DNA of 64,000 nt from Diplolepis rosae (GCA_030998225.1 JAPYXD010000701.1:7672501-7736500); one strand, 5' to 3'. Positions 32,248 through 45,600 are shown, counted from the first letter of the stretch. Numbers and translations: made by a program. Notes: generated by a model not told the origin, from the sequence alone.

Positions 32248-33377
32248 CACTGTAAACAATTTTTCGGAAATTTTTCCGAAAATAGTCGGACAGCTTAAGG
32301 TAGTACGATCACAAAAATTAGACCTCAGGCAAAAATAGATACTTTTGCTATCAATAATAGCAATATTATTAATGAAGGGCTAATTTGAAAGAGAAAAGAT
32401 TATTTTTTATGGAAACAATTTGAAACACAAAAAAATAATGTTATTAATAAATTTTATTTTTGCCCAAACTTATTTTCTTATCGCTTCTTGCCAAATTATA
32501 AAAAATTATGCGATTCTAATAAATCATGAATCATTTTTTCAGAGAAAAGATTTCCCACAATTTCACCGTTTCTGATTTTTAAAAATAAATTCTTCAATGG
32601 CTGAAACCATTAAAAAAACATTTTCCAAAACGAAATTTTTATAAAGAAATTGCTGAATTTGATAATAATTTATTCATTTTCGAAAATTTGAAATGTTTAA
32701 GTTGTAGGGAATCTTTTTCATGAAAAAGTAATTTGTAATTTATTAAAATTGCATGATTTTTTAAAATTTGGTAAGAAGCGATAAGAAAAAAAGTTGGGGA
32801 AAAAAAAACATTAATAAAATTATTTTTCTGATGCATTTCAAATTTTTTTCATGAAAAATAATCTTTTCTCTTTCAAATTAGTCCTTCAATAATAATATTG
32901 CTATTCTTGAAAGCAAAATTATCTATTTTTGCCTGAGGTCTAATTATCGTGATTGTACTACCTTAAAATACAAATGGGTCGTAAATTTTTCCAAAAATAT
33001 ATTTGGAAATATTTCCGACACAGAAGTGGAAATAGTTCCTACTGTTTGGTCGGAGAAATATCCAGTTTATTAGGAAATATATATTTATTTCATAATTTAA
33101 GTGGAAAAAGATCCAAAAAAAGTGAACAAATTTCCGTTTTTGTGAAATAATTTTCGCTTTTCATGGGAAAAATTTCCTACAACTTAGGAGATTTGTGAAA
33201 TGTTTTCACCTTTTTGATATATTTTCTAATAGTTTGGACATAAGTCCGAAAATTCGGTCAATTTTCTTCAAATCTATGAAATATTTCCACTTTCTGTAGG
33301 AAAATACATGCTTCCTAGGAATTTAGGAAAAATTTCCTAATACATAGTAGGAAAATTTACCGATATTTTCTACAGCG
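32248..33377. mobile_element. CACTGTAAACAATTTTTCGG-ended element, TA duplication, nested host
   Basis: The imperfect inverted ends CACTGTAAACAATTTTTCGG and CCGATATTTTCTACAGCG are bounded by TA (32246-32247, 33378-33379). The interior is rich in self-complementary GGAAATATTTCC motifs. A TTAA-flanked MITE (32299-32962) is inserted near its left end. Confidence 0.6.
32299..32962. mobile_element. piggyBac-like MITE copy 3, 664 bp, TTAA duplication
   Basis: TTAA at 32295-32298 and 32963-32966. Inverted ends GGTAGTACGATCAC and GTGATTGTACTACC. The same length (664 bp) as copy 1 without its nested element, which supports the nesting model. Confidence 0.85.
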
Positions 33378-33379
33378 TA

Positions 33380-34129
33380 GAGCACTAGGTTCCTAAAAAA
33401 TATTGTGCTCCAAAATTATCATAATAATCGAAAAAAGCTAGGAAGAAGCATAATCGAAAACGTTCTTTACTCGAATACAGAAGCCGAAGAAGAAAGAATG
33501 GGATTGAGAAATTAAATTCAAATCCTCTGCTGTTTTATAACTGATAATTGCATTTTACAGACATTTTGAAATATGAAAGCTAGAGAAGAAGCAAAATAAA
33601 AATCTGTTCTTAGAGCACTAATTTTCTAAAAGAATTCATCAATATCTTCGCTATCCTATGAAGCTACAAGGACGCAGAATCAAAAACTTTCTTAACTTGA
33701 ATGGAGGTGAGAAAAAAAACGTAGCTTGAACTATAAAATTTAATTTTTATGGTGTTTTGGAAGTGGACCCCTTCGGTTCATTTTTAACCTAAATCCTCTC
33801 CCTCTTGAACTTTTATTTTTTCTTTGGCTAATATTAATTTTTCTTTTCAGGAATCGTCATTTTGGATAGAAACGGAATGACCCTCGAAGAACTGTAAATG
33901 AGGAATAAAATTGGAATTAGGATCTTGAAAAGTTTAAATCTTTTAGAGGAAAGTCTTGTGACCGGAAGCCGCCAAAATCCATGTTCGTCCAGGTGGTCGC
34001 TGAACGCATCGAATTCCGAATCCATCAGAGAACCTCATCCTCGCTACTTTACCGGAAGTTGGTATTTAGCGAGCGTATCGAGACTCCAAGTCTTTAAATG
34101 TAAACCATGGTTCAGTACCTCGTAGAGCG
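33380..34129. other. unassigned sequence with GC-richer patch
   Basis: 33940-34130 is richer in G+C, with open frames on both strands. The minus-strand frame beginning MDSEFDAFSDHLDEHGFW (34025) is preceded by an in-frame stop and lacks an acceptor, so I do not call it an exon. Confidence 0.35.
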
Positions 34130-34141
34130 TTAAGTCAGGTA

Positions 34142-34357
34142 CTTACCTGCGTGAGGTATCATTGGGATTTTCTTCACGTACACACTCGAACGTCGTTGTA
34201 ATTGCGTTAAACGTCGAGTTATGTATTCGTCCCCATGTGCGATACAACATACGACGATTGGCGTAAATAATAGAATTCCCAGAGTGATTATACGAGAGGT
34301 GAAAAAGGACAAAGATATAAAGGGAATATGAAACGTGCTAGGCTTTCGAAGAGTCAT
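34142..34357 (-). CDS. candidate first exon of a secreted peptide or protein
   Basis: A true ATG (34357) opens 71 codons up to a consensus donor (CACGCAG then GTAAGT, near 34142). After a basic start (MTLRKPS) comes a hydrophobic run (ITLGILLFTPIVVCCIA) ending like a signal-peptide cleavage site. HGDEYITRRLTQLQRRSS follows, with paired basic residues (RR, RR, KK) of the kind used in prohormone processing. No known neuropeptide or family recognised. The exon lies in a G+C-richer island, and the upstream minus-strand sequence is also G+C rich (34370-34400). The downstream exon was not found. Chance ORF remains possible. Confidence 0.35.
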
Positions 34358-37125
34358 CTACATTGTCACCTTCTGTCCGACGGCGACGCCGTCATGATAG
34401 CACAGTCGTTGACTACTAATAACTTATGATTCACTTGATAATAGTTTGATGTGCAAAACACTGGTGTCTAGTCAATGTAATCGATTTCTGTTTTCTTTTC
34501 ATTTCTCAGTTCATCTCGCTCTTTGTCCTTCATTTCCTTTGTAATTCACACGAGTCTTTCGTATTCCGGCCCCGATCGCACTTGCGATTGTTCTTCTTTT
34601 CTGACTTCGCAGACCTATGAAACCAAAATCGGTTCTGGAATATCAATCGATTTTCGACAAATGGGTCCCAACTTTATTCACAGTCGATGCGTGATCAATA
34701 CTGTTTACTTTCTTCTTTGAAGAACTTGGAATATTGTCCCACGCGTAGCAGGAATTTTTTATTCCATTCTCGAAAAATTTGATTTTCTTTATTTTAAAAA
34801 TCCATTCATGAAGATTAGACTTTGTAAATAAAATTCATCTGGAAAGTTTGGTAACTGAATTTTCGTAGAATTTTTATGTGTGAATTTTTTTATTTAACTA
34901 AAAGAACTTAAGTAAAATCACTAGTTAATGTTTATGAATTAAACTAGAACGTGTAATCAAAATACCTTGAATTTATGACTTTTGGAGATAAATTTTAAAG
35001 ATGTAATGTTAGAATTCAAATGAATAGGTTCTAGTTTTGAGGGAATTCGAAAAAATTTCTGAAGTCTAAGGTGTTCTTTCTTTTTTACCAATTTGAAATC
35101 TTTACATCTGGAAAAAAGACGCATTTACCGATAAATGAAGTCGGCAAGCGATATATATTGACTTTATCTCGAATTAATAAATTTCTCTGGACACATTACG
35201 TGCATGGAGTATGCGACGGGACCACTGGGTGCGACCCGAGTCTTAAGTCTTGCAAGTCCTCTTGTATCCTAAGGGCGGTCTTACCGGATCGTCGTCCTCG
35301 TGGGAAAGGGTCTCGATGCACGCGGAATACGATAGAATGCCTTATTGGTCAGGTAGGAGGTAAACTCGAGACGCATATTGTGGTCTTTTAATTGACCCCG
35401 ACATGGTCGCAAGAACGGTGCTCTTTTCGCGTAATGGTCCTTTTCCTTTCCCAGCTTCGATGATTTCATAAATATTCCAGTAATCGCAGTAATCCCAGTT
35501 AATTTAGAATTATCCTCTCAATTTGCCGCTACGCAATCTTACGCGTCAGAATAAGTGCTGATTTTTTAATAACATAATTGGAGATTCATTTTCCCTCATT
35601 GTAAAATCTTGTTAAAAACCATAATTATTATTTCATTGAAACTGTGTTATAATTTTCAACAATTGGCATTCTCGACAAATGATTCAAAAGTAGTTTTGTT
35701 GAGCAATAAAAGAAACTCGATTTAGTAAAATAGTATTAGTGTATTACCGTGTTTAAACTAGGAAACAGACGAAACTTTCTCTTCGGTTTGTAAACGACCC
35801 TCCATCTATTAGTTAGTGAGATGTTCATTCAAGAGACCACAAAGTGAGAAAGTTTGTCTTCGTTCAGGAAGACTTAGTGTCAAAACAACAAAAACAAATA
35901 AGAAAGGTTTAAAAAAAGTTAAGGTACTTTGACTCTTATCTTTTTGACTTGCAATTCGTCTATTTAATTAATTATATTAAGCAGTTAGACCTGATTCTTC
36001 TTTCAAGACTTTCAAAAACTTTAGATAATATCAAATCTATTCAAAAATTTCAAGGGTGAATATATTTTTACTATTATAGAATCAGTTTCAAGGAAGTAGT
36101 TTAAAATCTAGACGTTTGTTCTTTAAAATTATCGTTTTGTTCTAGTTTTAGGATCTCATCAATGAAACAAATAACTCAAAGAGTTAATCAGCATAAACTA
36201 ACTTATGTTCGTATTTTGTACCGAAAGAAAGGAGAATAATAAATATAAAAAAACCAGAAAGAAGGAAGAGAGCTGGAACAAACACGAGATATAATCTGAT
36301 TAGAGCAAAATGGATCCAAGCCAATAGACCAATTGTAGTTCATATGATCCAGAAGAGACGTCCACTTTCAGGTAGCCATTCTCGTCGTGGTCGAGCTGGA
36401 CTATTAAATCCCTCATAAATAGAGCGATTACTACCAGATCGTTATGGTTCATTGTTGGTGCCATTGCGGCCTCTCTCAGTGACAACGATACCTTATTGGC
36501 TAGGCTTTGTTATAGCTTCATGGTGGAATCACCACGTCAGAAGTGTCTTTTCTCTTGTCGTTGCAATTTTACGGTCGTTTCCTTGGACACTGGAGTTTAT
36601 GGAAGGAATAAAGCGAATGACACAGTCGTTGCGGAGACACAATACTGGGTTGGTAGGAGGTCTCTGTGTCTGCAACCCAAATCCAATTTGCATGAATGAA
36701 AGCCGGAGTGGACGAGGTAATTGGTACACAGTAGGGATTAGAGACACGGCAAGACGACGGATGGTGGATACGACCTGGCGACCTGGTTAAGTTTGCGTAA
36801 ATACGCCTGGCTGAGCAGAAACTTCGTGAATCCCGAACTGATCCTCCAAGTCGCAAACGGCCCTTGTCCTCTGGAGAATTACAATTTGAGGTCCCTTGGC
36901 TTCTAAAAGTTTAGAAACTGTCTGATTTATCATCTGCAAGCTCTTCTTCCGAGTTCCCAACCTAATTTAGAAATTAATGATGCTTTTTTAATTCTCTTAA
37001 AGGATTTGAATTTTTGTCTTTTTTTATTATTGATTTGTCAGGAATCAAAACAGGAACTTTCATTTTAAAATTAGGTTCCAGAACTAGGAAATCTGATCTG
37101 AATCTTTGCTTTCATCATGGAAGCG
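34358..37125. other. AT-rich sequence with GC-richer islands
   Basis: Islands at about 34370-34640, 35180-35480 and 36290-36880. Each has open frames on both strands but no recognised domain. The minus frame at 36300-36485 reads LDHDENGYLKVD, faintly like an EF-hand loop but lacking the final acidic residue. Possible cis-regulatory or unrecognised exon sequence. Confidence 0.35.
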
Positions 37126-37662
37126 TCAGTTTTCTCCAGGTGAATTTTCCATTCTGCTAATCGAGCTTGGCTTTAATTCAGTGGAAGAGAATTTTATTCC
37201 TTCGGAAGGAGTCCTCTCAAGTTTTACATAAAACAAATCTCCCGAAACGACCCTGAGTTGGGTCGCCTCTCCACGACCATGCCATGGTGGGAGGAGAATA
37301 AGAAGGACGCTCACATAAATACGTACGCAACGCAAACAAAAACCCACAAAGGGCCGCGCTTGCGGCAGATACGATCTTACGGCATGCAGATACGAGCATA
37401 CTAATCTCTCCAAGAGAGGTCTTTCCCGAGGAAATCGCCTTCTTTTGTTGCAGTATCCCTCTATGAAATACACTGGTGTCTGGCTGACTTGTCTGACTAC
37501 AGAACGATTCAATATTATTTCTATATTATTCATTACCGCCTTCTCCATAAACATTTTCGGTCTCCCGCGAGGAAGTGGCTGAACTGACCACAATTCATTC
37601 CCAATGCTTGCTAAAATCAAAATCGCCATGAATTGCGCGAAAAGTATGAGCTGACTACACAC
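37126..37662 (-). other. long open minus-strand frame, uncertain
   Basis: 178 codons are open from a GTG at 37662; the first ATG is at about 37629 (MAILILASIGNELWSVQPLP). This is the longest uninterrupted frame in the window. A good donor (CATGCC then GTAAGA) lies near 37383. The hydrophobic start could be a short signal peptide. No domain recognised; G+C-rich composition makes chance opening likely. Confidence 0.2.
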
Positions 37663-37669
37663 GTGCTTT

Positions 37670-38570
37670 TCAAATTATTTATGGCTAATAATCGTTATTT
37701 ATTGATTCTCAGAAACATGTTCGCGGACTTGTCCGAGACTCGCCGCTGGATGGAGAGTCTCAGACGATGCTAGATCATTTCTTTTCTTTGATGTAATCTT
37801 AGCCTTTTCTCAATGAAGCTGAAACCAAAACTCCATTCAAATGCCTTTCTCAAATCAGTTTTAAAATATGACTTGAACAATCTTTTCGAGTTATTAATTA
37901 GAAATTGTTTGAATTAATTATTTGTCCAATCCAAGACTTGATTAGTCGTTTCTTTATATAAGAATTGGGAGTCTAGAGAAGATCTACATTTGAGAACAAC
38001 TCTCAACGTCCCCAAGAGCAAAGCTCCAGGGTAGTTTCAATTTCGTAACGCCAATCCAATCATGTAAATCAGGACTGGCATTATTAGTGGCAGCAATCGA
38101 ACTCTCCTACGCTATGGAGAACCAACCGAATCGAGGACTTTGCAAGAGTAGTGGCATCCAACTAATCCTGGGTTTACCTAATCGCCCATCTTCCTTCCCT
38201 CTTCTCTCTTACTCGCGATCTAACTATCTCGCTCTCTCTTTGTATATAGTCTCCATAGCCTAGCAATTCCGGTCGTTCACAAAGCGGCTTACAGTTTCAC
38301 CCCTTCCTGCCTTTACTCACAAGCTCTGTTCAAACAGTGTATTCGTAGCTGATCGATCAGTCGACCTGCATCAATCGCAGGATGCAGCATCTCTAGTTGA
38401 ATTACATTAACAGTTCCTAAATTGAGATCATACGCCTCTTTAGTGGATTGAATAAATAATTTGATTGGCTCGTAGTTCAAGAGTTGTGTTCCTTGATTTG
38501 AAAAAATTAACTTGATGATTTGGAGGACCTGAAAAAGTTTGAAAACTGTTTTAAATTTTTATTCATTTTG
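37670..38570. other. GC-richer, pyrimidine-rich stretch
   Basis: 38000-38400 contains CTCTTCTCTCTTACTCGCG-type pyrimidine tracts and a TATATA run near 38244. No exon could be defined. Confidence 0.35.
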
Positions 38571-38573
38571 CTA

Positions 38574-38857
38574 TTTTGGCATTGGGTCAGATTCTTTTTA
38601 TTTTCACATTAAAAATTGGATGCTTCATTTTGATTTGCAAGCTATTAGATAAGTTTTTGATTTTTATGCTTTTCCTTATTTTAATAATCTCCTATACTTT
38701 AATGTATAAATGGAATTTTGAATTAATTTTTTAATTTATGGCACTGACGAGGGCCCCCATATGTGGCCGAAACGTTTGCCTTACTTTTTACGTTTTTTTA
38801 TTTCAGCCATTGATAATTTTTAATGTGGAAATAAAAAGAATCTGACCCAATGCCAAA
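38574..38857 (+). mobile_element. family C element with central hammerhead-like motif
   Basis: 284 bp bounded by inverted TTTTGGCATTGGGTCAG (left) and CTGACCCAATGCCAAAA (right). The ribozyme-like motif lies in the middle. The body has no ORF. Related elements are at 42186-42610 and 46144-46357. Outside, GACATGTTTTCAAACATGTC near 38910 recurs near the other copies, so the true element may be larger. Confidence 0.65.
38738..38782 (+). ncRNA. hammerhead-like motif, family C, intact
   Basis: CTGACGAG, stem II GGCC/GGCC around loop CCCATATGT, then CGAAACGTTTGCC. Stem I GGCA/TGCC gives four perfect pairs plus further ones, the strongest stem I among the copies. Predicted cleavage follows GUU. Confidence 0.7.
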
Positions 38858-39144
38858 ATAACAGAATGAATAAAAATTCTGTGAATTTTGGGTCGATATA
38901 ATAGCAGACATGTTTTCAAACATGTCACATTACATAGATAAAATATTTCCAATTTCTTTTAACCTTTTACATTATTCTAAAATCTTTCAAAGTATTCTGA
39001 AAATTCTCTCTTCAATTTTTTTCCCATTTAGTATTTTTTTACATACTTGGAAAGTCTTGGAAAAGTTTTGAAATCTTTCAAATTCAATTTAAACCTTTTG
39101 AAATCGTTTAAATTTTAGCTACAGTGATGTTTTAATTCTTTATA

Positions 39145-39423
39145 CACGGAGAAACTTTTTATATCAATTTATATTATAGTATTTTTCAATTTAGGGAAAA
39201 ACTTATCACTTTGAGAATTTTTGTTAGTAAAAGTACTAAACTTTATAATAATGATATGAAACTTCAGTATAAACTATAGTAAAATTTGCTATCAACTATG
39301 CTGAAGTTTCATATCATTATTATAAAGTTTAGTATTTTTACTAACAAAAATTCTCAAAGTGATACGTTTTTCCCTAAAATGAAAAATACTATAGTAAAAA
39401 TTGATATAAAAAGTTTCTCCGTG
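39145..39423. mobile_element. palindromic CACGGAGAAAC MITE, TA duplication
   Basis: 279 bp, almost a perfect palindrome, bounded by TA (39143-39144, 39424-39425). Arms of about 120 bp share ATCATTATTATAAAGTTTAG and its complement. The ends resemble those of the 12027 and 30069 elements (CACGGAGAAA), so a common transposase is plausible. Confidence 0.85.
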
Positions 39424-39425
39424 TA

Positions 39426-42180
39426 AGATTGCAATTTTATAATCTAATAATTTTACATTTTTTTACTTTTTTGTGCTTTAAACTTTCTTAGAATTTTTGA
39501 CAAATTAGATAATAATTGGAATTATGATTTTAAAATTTTCAAAATTGTATACCAACTTTAAAATTACCAAGTTTTAAAATTTACAAAACTTTATACACTT
39601 ATTTCTAGATTCTTATTTCTTAATTTGAGATTTGATATCTCTTAAAGTTTTGAAAAAATAAAGCTTGTTTAAATTTATGAGATTCCGAAACGGGACAAAT
39701 CAAGTTTTTTGTCGCTAAGGTAATTCGAGTAGCTGAACGAAAGCATAAGCTGCTATAATCCTCCGTGAAATCCTCACTAAGTTAAACCGGACCGAGAACG
39801 TCATCGTATCAGACCAGAACATTGATTTTTCACGGTATAACAAACCGGTTAATCGTTCAAACTCTTTAAGTACTTTCATATTTTCGAGTCAATTTATCCA
39901 AATTTATCAACTTGGAATTCTGGATATTAATTATATTCAGTTGTTTAAAATAGTGGAATTGATTGTATTGATTTCATTGTGCAGCTGGTTTCAAGTTTTC
40001 TTATTGCTTGCAGGTTCTTCCGGTCTTATGAACTAAGGAATTGTTTTCTAGGAAGAAAACTGTTCAGAGTAATTAACAAATAAAATCATCCGGTCAACTT
40101 CTCAACATGCGAATAGTCAACTGGTGTAGCTCAAGTGAATCAGAGTGACAGTTTAATGGGCGACTGATGGCAATGTCTTGTCGCGTCGCGGCTCGACGAA
40201 GCCACCTGCAGGCAATGAGTATTCCGTATGTTGACGAGAAGGTTCTGCCACTCGCCTGATTAACATCCGTACTCGCACGTTGAAAATCGCTTAATTCATT
40301 TCAGTTCAAATATACTAAACCTGATAGAATATTCTCTGATTCTTAGATTAAATCTGAAGCAGAAAAACAAATTCAAGTTAGATTCAGACTTCCTCAGCTA
40401 ATATGTTATTTAACAACTAATCATTTCAAGGCCTTTTAAATCTAAACATTTTTGGAATATAAAAATTTTCTATATCCATAGGTTTTTGAATTTGAATGTT
40501 TGCTTTGAATTCATGAATTTGTCTTTTATCTCGAATTTTAATTAAAACCATTTTATATTCCGAAAATCTTTAAAATTTTAATTTTGTTAAATTTATAGTT
40601 TTTCCTAAATTAGAAAACTTATTACCCAACTGAATTTTTTTGAAAATATTGTTAATTTGAAGAACCTTAAAATTTTTAAAAACCACTATAAATTTCTTTT
40701 AACTTCTTACATTATTCTAAACTTCCTTGAAATTTTTGAAAAGTTCTCTCTTTAAATTTTTTACGTTTCTCAATGTTTTATTACATTTTTGGAATGTTTT
40801 GAAAACATTTAAAAAAATTTTAATTTCTATGTGTTCTGATTTTCTTTGATTCCAGCTTCTATAAGATAAATTTCGTGTATCTCACTTTTCTTGAACTTCA
40901 AACTTTCTTAAAATTTTAAAACGATTAAACAATAAATGAAACTAAAATTTAAAAAGTAAACATGAACTTTCGAATCAGTCAATTTTAAGTTTTATGAAAC
41001 TTATAGATTTAGCAAATAGAATAGTATATTATAGATAAAATATTTTTTAATATGTAAAGATGAAAAATGTATGAATCCAGAAAATTTGAGGCCTTTTAAA
41101 TTTTTTGAAATTAGTATATTACTAAGACTTTATTTCTTTCAATTCAAGATGTATGCCATCCTTTAAAATTAAAACATATTTCTATTGAAAACAATCTAAT
41201 TTCAAAATAATTAAAAATGCTCAGAGAATTATAAATTGATATCGCTGATCAAAAAAAATGTTCCAGAAAATATTTAGAAGTCAGAAAACTTTTATATCTA
41301 TCTAAGAGTTATTCAAAATTTGCACACACCGTTCGAAAGCTTAAAAATTGAAAAAAATACAGAATACATTATCCTAAACATGTCATAGTATAATTAGTTA
41401 CTAATATACCTTCTATTATCCGAAAGACCCAATTTAAAATATTTAAACGTAAAACAGAATCTCCAAATTGGGATAAAATCAAATTACTATATCCTTTTTG
41501 CAGAGAAACATAGTTTGAAGATGCTGAAGTGTTCCTAAGATTTCAAATTCTTAAAAGAGAGATTGGGTTAGAGAAGTAATACCAAAGACTCAAAGAGGAT
41601 GATACACCCTAGGATGACTCTTGCGGAAGTCGCTTCTGGGAAAACGCTTGGACACTGGGCGCGTGTCTTCCGAGAGGATGAAAGCAGAAAAGGAGAAGAC
41701 GCTGAAAGAAAGAGGAGACGAAAAGAGAAGGAAAGAAGGATGCCGCGGGTAACGAGCCTCCGGTCACGTGTATATGGTGTCGGGCGTCGAGATGTCAGAT
41801 CTACGGGCGCGTGCTCAATGGCACGTGTCTTCGCTTGCTGATCAGTTAAGTCTCATAAGACACTCGTTCGTCATCGACTCTATCGTCACAGGACGTGATT
41901 CTGAAAACTCTGGATGGTAAAATGAAAAGCTCTGCTTTCTTCCTATTCCTATTGTCAATTTCCAACCAGGTTTTCACGGTACCAAAGAACTTCAAAATTG
42001 GAATCAAACTTGAGAATCTGACGAGTTTTTCAGTTTTCTTTCTTAGTGAGAAATACAACTTATTGGGAATTCTTCTAATTCTTTACGGAATAAATGTTCT
42101 ATCAGGATTTCAAAATCAAGAATAAGGTTTGAAGAAAAGACTCAAGAGGCTTTGTTGAGAAAAATTTCTTTGTAACGTGA
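39426..42180. other. AT-rich sequence with GC-richer islands
   Basis: Islands at about 39700-39860, 40130-40290 and 41580-41900. The frame at 41599-41841 is basic and low-complexity (RKRRRKEKERR) without domain. No repeat with defined ends was found. Confidence 0.35.
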
Positions 42181-42185
42181 CATGT

Positions 42186-42610
42186 TTTTGGCATTGGGTC
42201 AGCCTCTTTTTATTTTCTTCTATTAAAAGTATCAATGCTACTTACGATAAAAAACGCAAAAAAAGAGAAGGCAAACGTTTCGGCCACACATAGGGCCCCT
42301 CTTCAGTGCCATGAATTTAAAGATTAATTCAAAATTGTCGTAAAAGATAAAAATGTAGAAGATAGTTAAAATAAGGATAATAATGAAACTCAAAAACTTA
42401 TCTCATCGCTTGCAATTCAAAATGAAGAAGTCCAGTAAGCGACAACACGAATTGGAAACAATATGTAGAATTCGTTGTATATAGAAAACCGGATGGGCCC
42501 CCATATGTGGCTGAAACGTTTGCCTTCTCTTTTTTTCCGTTTTTTATCATAAGTAGCATTGGCAATTTTAATATAAGAAAATAAAAAGAGGCTGACCCAA
42601 TGCCAAAAAA
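42186..42610. mobile_element. family C element, double form
   Basis: Bounded by TTTTGGCATTGGGTCAG and its inverse. It contains a minus-strand ribozyme-like motif (42268-42312) and a truncated plus-strand one (42491-42528, GGCCCCCATATGTGG then CTGAAACG), i.e. two family C halves head to head. Confidence 0.65.
42268..42312 (-). ncRNA. hammerhead-like motif, family C, intact
   Basis: Minus strand: CTGAAGAGG, stem II GGCC/GGCC with loop CTATGTGT, CGAAACGTTTGCC. Stem I GGCA/TGCC is perfect. The loop and the N of CUGANGA differ from 38738, while paired positions are kept. Confidence 0.7.
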
Positions 42611-45600
42611 TGAGAAATTAACAAAAATTTCTTTCCCATAAAGTATATAAGGAAAAAGGAAATAGTTGATACTCCCCCATTATGTGTATTTAAAGTCGAA
42701 GAGAAGGATACGTGGGTTTTCAATTGTGCTTGGCCCACTTCTTTTAATACTTCACTTGTAAATTGAGGTATTCAAATCAGACCTGATTGCGCAAGGGTCA
42801 TAATATAGCACCGACTCGGCGAAGGAACATTGTACTTTTCCTCCGATTGCCATAAAATGCAGGTGGTGTCGTGATGGCAACAATACATTCAACACTTTGA
42901 ACTCTGTTGGTTCGTATAAGGATGCACACAGGATGCAGGACGTGTCATTAGCATAGCACTCTTCGTAGCTGTGGTTTATGATTTATTCGCTCTCTTCCGA
43001 AACTCCGTTTTCTTCACTCGTGATGCGTAATGGCACCTTCGTGACGTACAATCAGGATCGTACACAGCACTGATTCCTTTTTGGTATCGACTCTTCAGGG
43101 ACTTTAAACTAGGTTAGTAGAACTCCATCTGTTAGTAGTCTCTTCAATTTTCATGGGAAAAAAGTGGTTAAAGGTATTTTGATATTATCTTCAGAAATAC
43201 TAATACTGTTGAACATAATCGAAATTAGAATTCATACTTGAAAATTGAAACTTATACATTTTTAACACTTTGGAATTTCAAGCTTCAAATATTCATTATA
43301 TTTTTGAACCTCATTATTTACAAGAGTTTAGAAATTGAGGTTTCATAATTATAAATCTCTAGTGTTCCAAGATTAAAATCGTCTAATTTAGTAACTACAG
43401 CCCTGAATAAAAACAATTCTCGTAACGTGTAGATCATTTTATGGTGCCTCGCATTCCCATCAGAGATACCCTGGGATATATTCAATTGTCTGGAAACGCC
43501 TACTCTCCATCGACTAATGATTTCTTGGTCTCTCTTGTGATTTTCTCTTTCCTTCTCTAATTCTGGCTCGTTTGCAGCCTGATCTCGAAATCACAATACT
43601 ATCAGTGTCTGATCGCGATCTCCAGCAGTGCGATTGAAACACCGCTTCCTCGTTTATGGAAATATAAGAAGCGGCTGTCAGTCCACGCAAACGAGCTGTA
43701 ACCAGATCTGACACTGAAATGAAATAGACGTGGTGCGATCGAGTCGTGTTGGAAAGACGAAGAGGTTTTAACTTTTTGCTACCGTGGTTAGATACCTTGT
43801 TTAAACGAGGGGAATGAATTCATTTCCGAGCCACTTTTATGGAGTCATGCCAGGTTTTCATTTCCATTCTGAGATGCTAAAAGGATGCTTACTTCAATCG
43901 ATATTTAACTCTGATAGGAAAGATACCTGAAAGAGTTTAAAGTTCTGCATTCAAAAATAATGAGTGTTTTATACTCTTTAGTTGGGACTAACTTTTCACG
44001 AAAAGATACATTTTAATCAGGCATATTTTTTTACTTCATTTGAGGCTTTTATGAAAAGCATGTTCTATTTTTCAAAATATTATAATTTCCAACACTTTCT
44101 TTCTTTGAAATCTTCAAGTTTTATGAATTACGTTTTAATTACATATTCTTTTATAAAAAGAAGTTGAAATAATTAAATTTTGGAAATTCTTTAATTTTCT
44201 GATAAAAGCGTTTGGGGTACGGAAGTTAAAATTAATTTAAAACATAAAATAGCAGATCGTATGAAATTAATTTAAAACATTTTTAATTAATATTTATTGA
44301 CTACAAATATTTGCAAAAATAAAACATACACGGAGAACAAAATCGGGAATGGATGCCGAAAAATGAAATAAAAATTATCAAACTCGATGGAAGACGGAGT
44401 ATAAACTCGGAATATGCTTTATATTACCAAAGAACATGGTAAAAATAGCGTTAGGTAAAAGTTATTATTTTTTCGCAAAAAAATCACCAAAGCACATCAA
44501 CTTTTAATGCAAGAGTTAAATGTTTTACCATCGTGGCTAGAGAAAAAATTATGAGAAAAAATGTAAATAAAAAATATAAATTACTTCATCATGCGAATCA
44601 CGTGATGCTGTATACCGTGTTCTATAGATGTTGGATTTGTCATTTAGCTATGTTAAGTAAAAGTTAAATAATTAAAAGTAGTATAAGTTGTATTGACCCT
44701 TAATTTTAATAAAATGGTACGTAGTTGGACAAAAATTGGCTAATTTTTGGAAAAATCTCTTGAAACTTTTAGAAATTTTTTTGATCTTCTAAAACCACTC
44801 AAGCTCTTTCGAAATATTTCGCAAACTTGTACAATCTTTCAAAATTATCAAAAATCTTTTTAATAGTATGTTACCAGACTTGAAACTTATGAAAGCAGAT
44901 AATTTGTTCAGTAAAAATTTAGATAATGATTCAGCTTGCTAATATTATATTATAGTACACAATATTTTTAAATTCAAAAGTATTCATAAATTATTAAGTT
45001 GGTGGATTTCCCAACTTTTAAAAAAACTTGATTCTCTATCCGTTTACCTAAAATAAACTATCCAAGAATACACACAATCGATCAGAAAAACTTAAGGAAT
45101 TTAGAAACTGAAATTCTGTGATTACTCAGAATTAAAATCCTATCTCTGCACTACCTGAAACTAAAATTGGCATCCCGATTTGACACAAAAATCAGTCGAA
45201 ATTAATTAAAGACAGGATAACAAAACAGAAACGAAATTGGTGATGAAGCAAACTAGATTTGGAATTCCGGATAAAATTTCTCTGGCGCATTGTGAACAGT
45301 GACCAAAGTAATTCCAGCAGTCGGAGGAAGCCGTACTGGTTCCTGGAGCTTTAACGATCCTTACGATCGGATATCTCTTCTTTATTTTCGATAGTCTCGA
45401 ACGCAAGACCTTTAAGACCCTGGAAAAATTTGGAGCGTGCATACCTCGAAGCCAGGAGTCCCACGGGAGTCAAGAAGAGGAAAAAGATAAAGGGGTGGCT
45501 AAGAGGGAGGAAGGCCACTAAATATTGTGTTCTCGCTGAGAATACAGGGCCGCGGACACGTGTAAGCGGGCCGCGGGATTCCGTATGAGCAGATCGGCCC

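Noticed and set aside
36300..36485. EF-hand-like loop (DHDENGYLKVD) on the minus strand
   Set aside because: The final acidic ligand is missing, there is only one such loop, and no splice support was seen.
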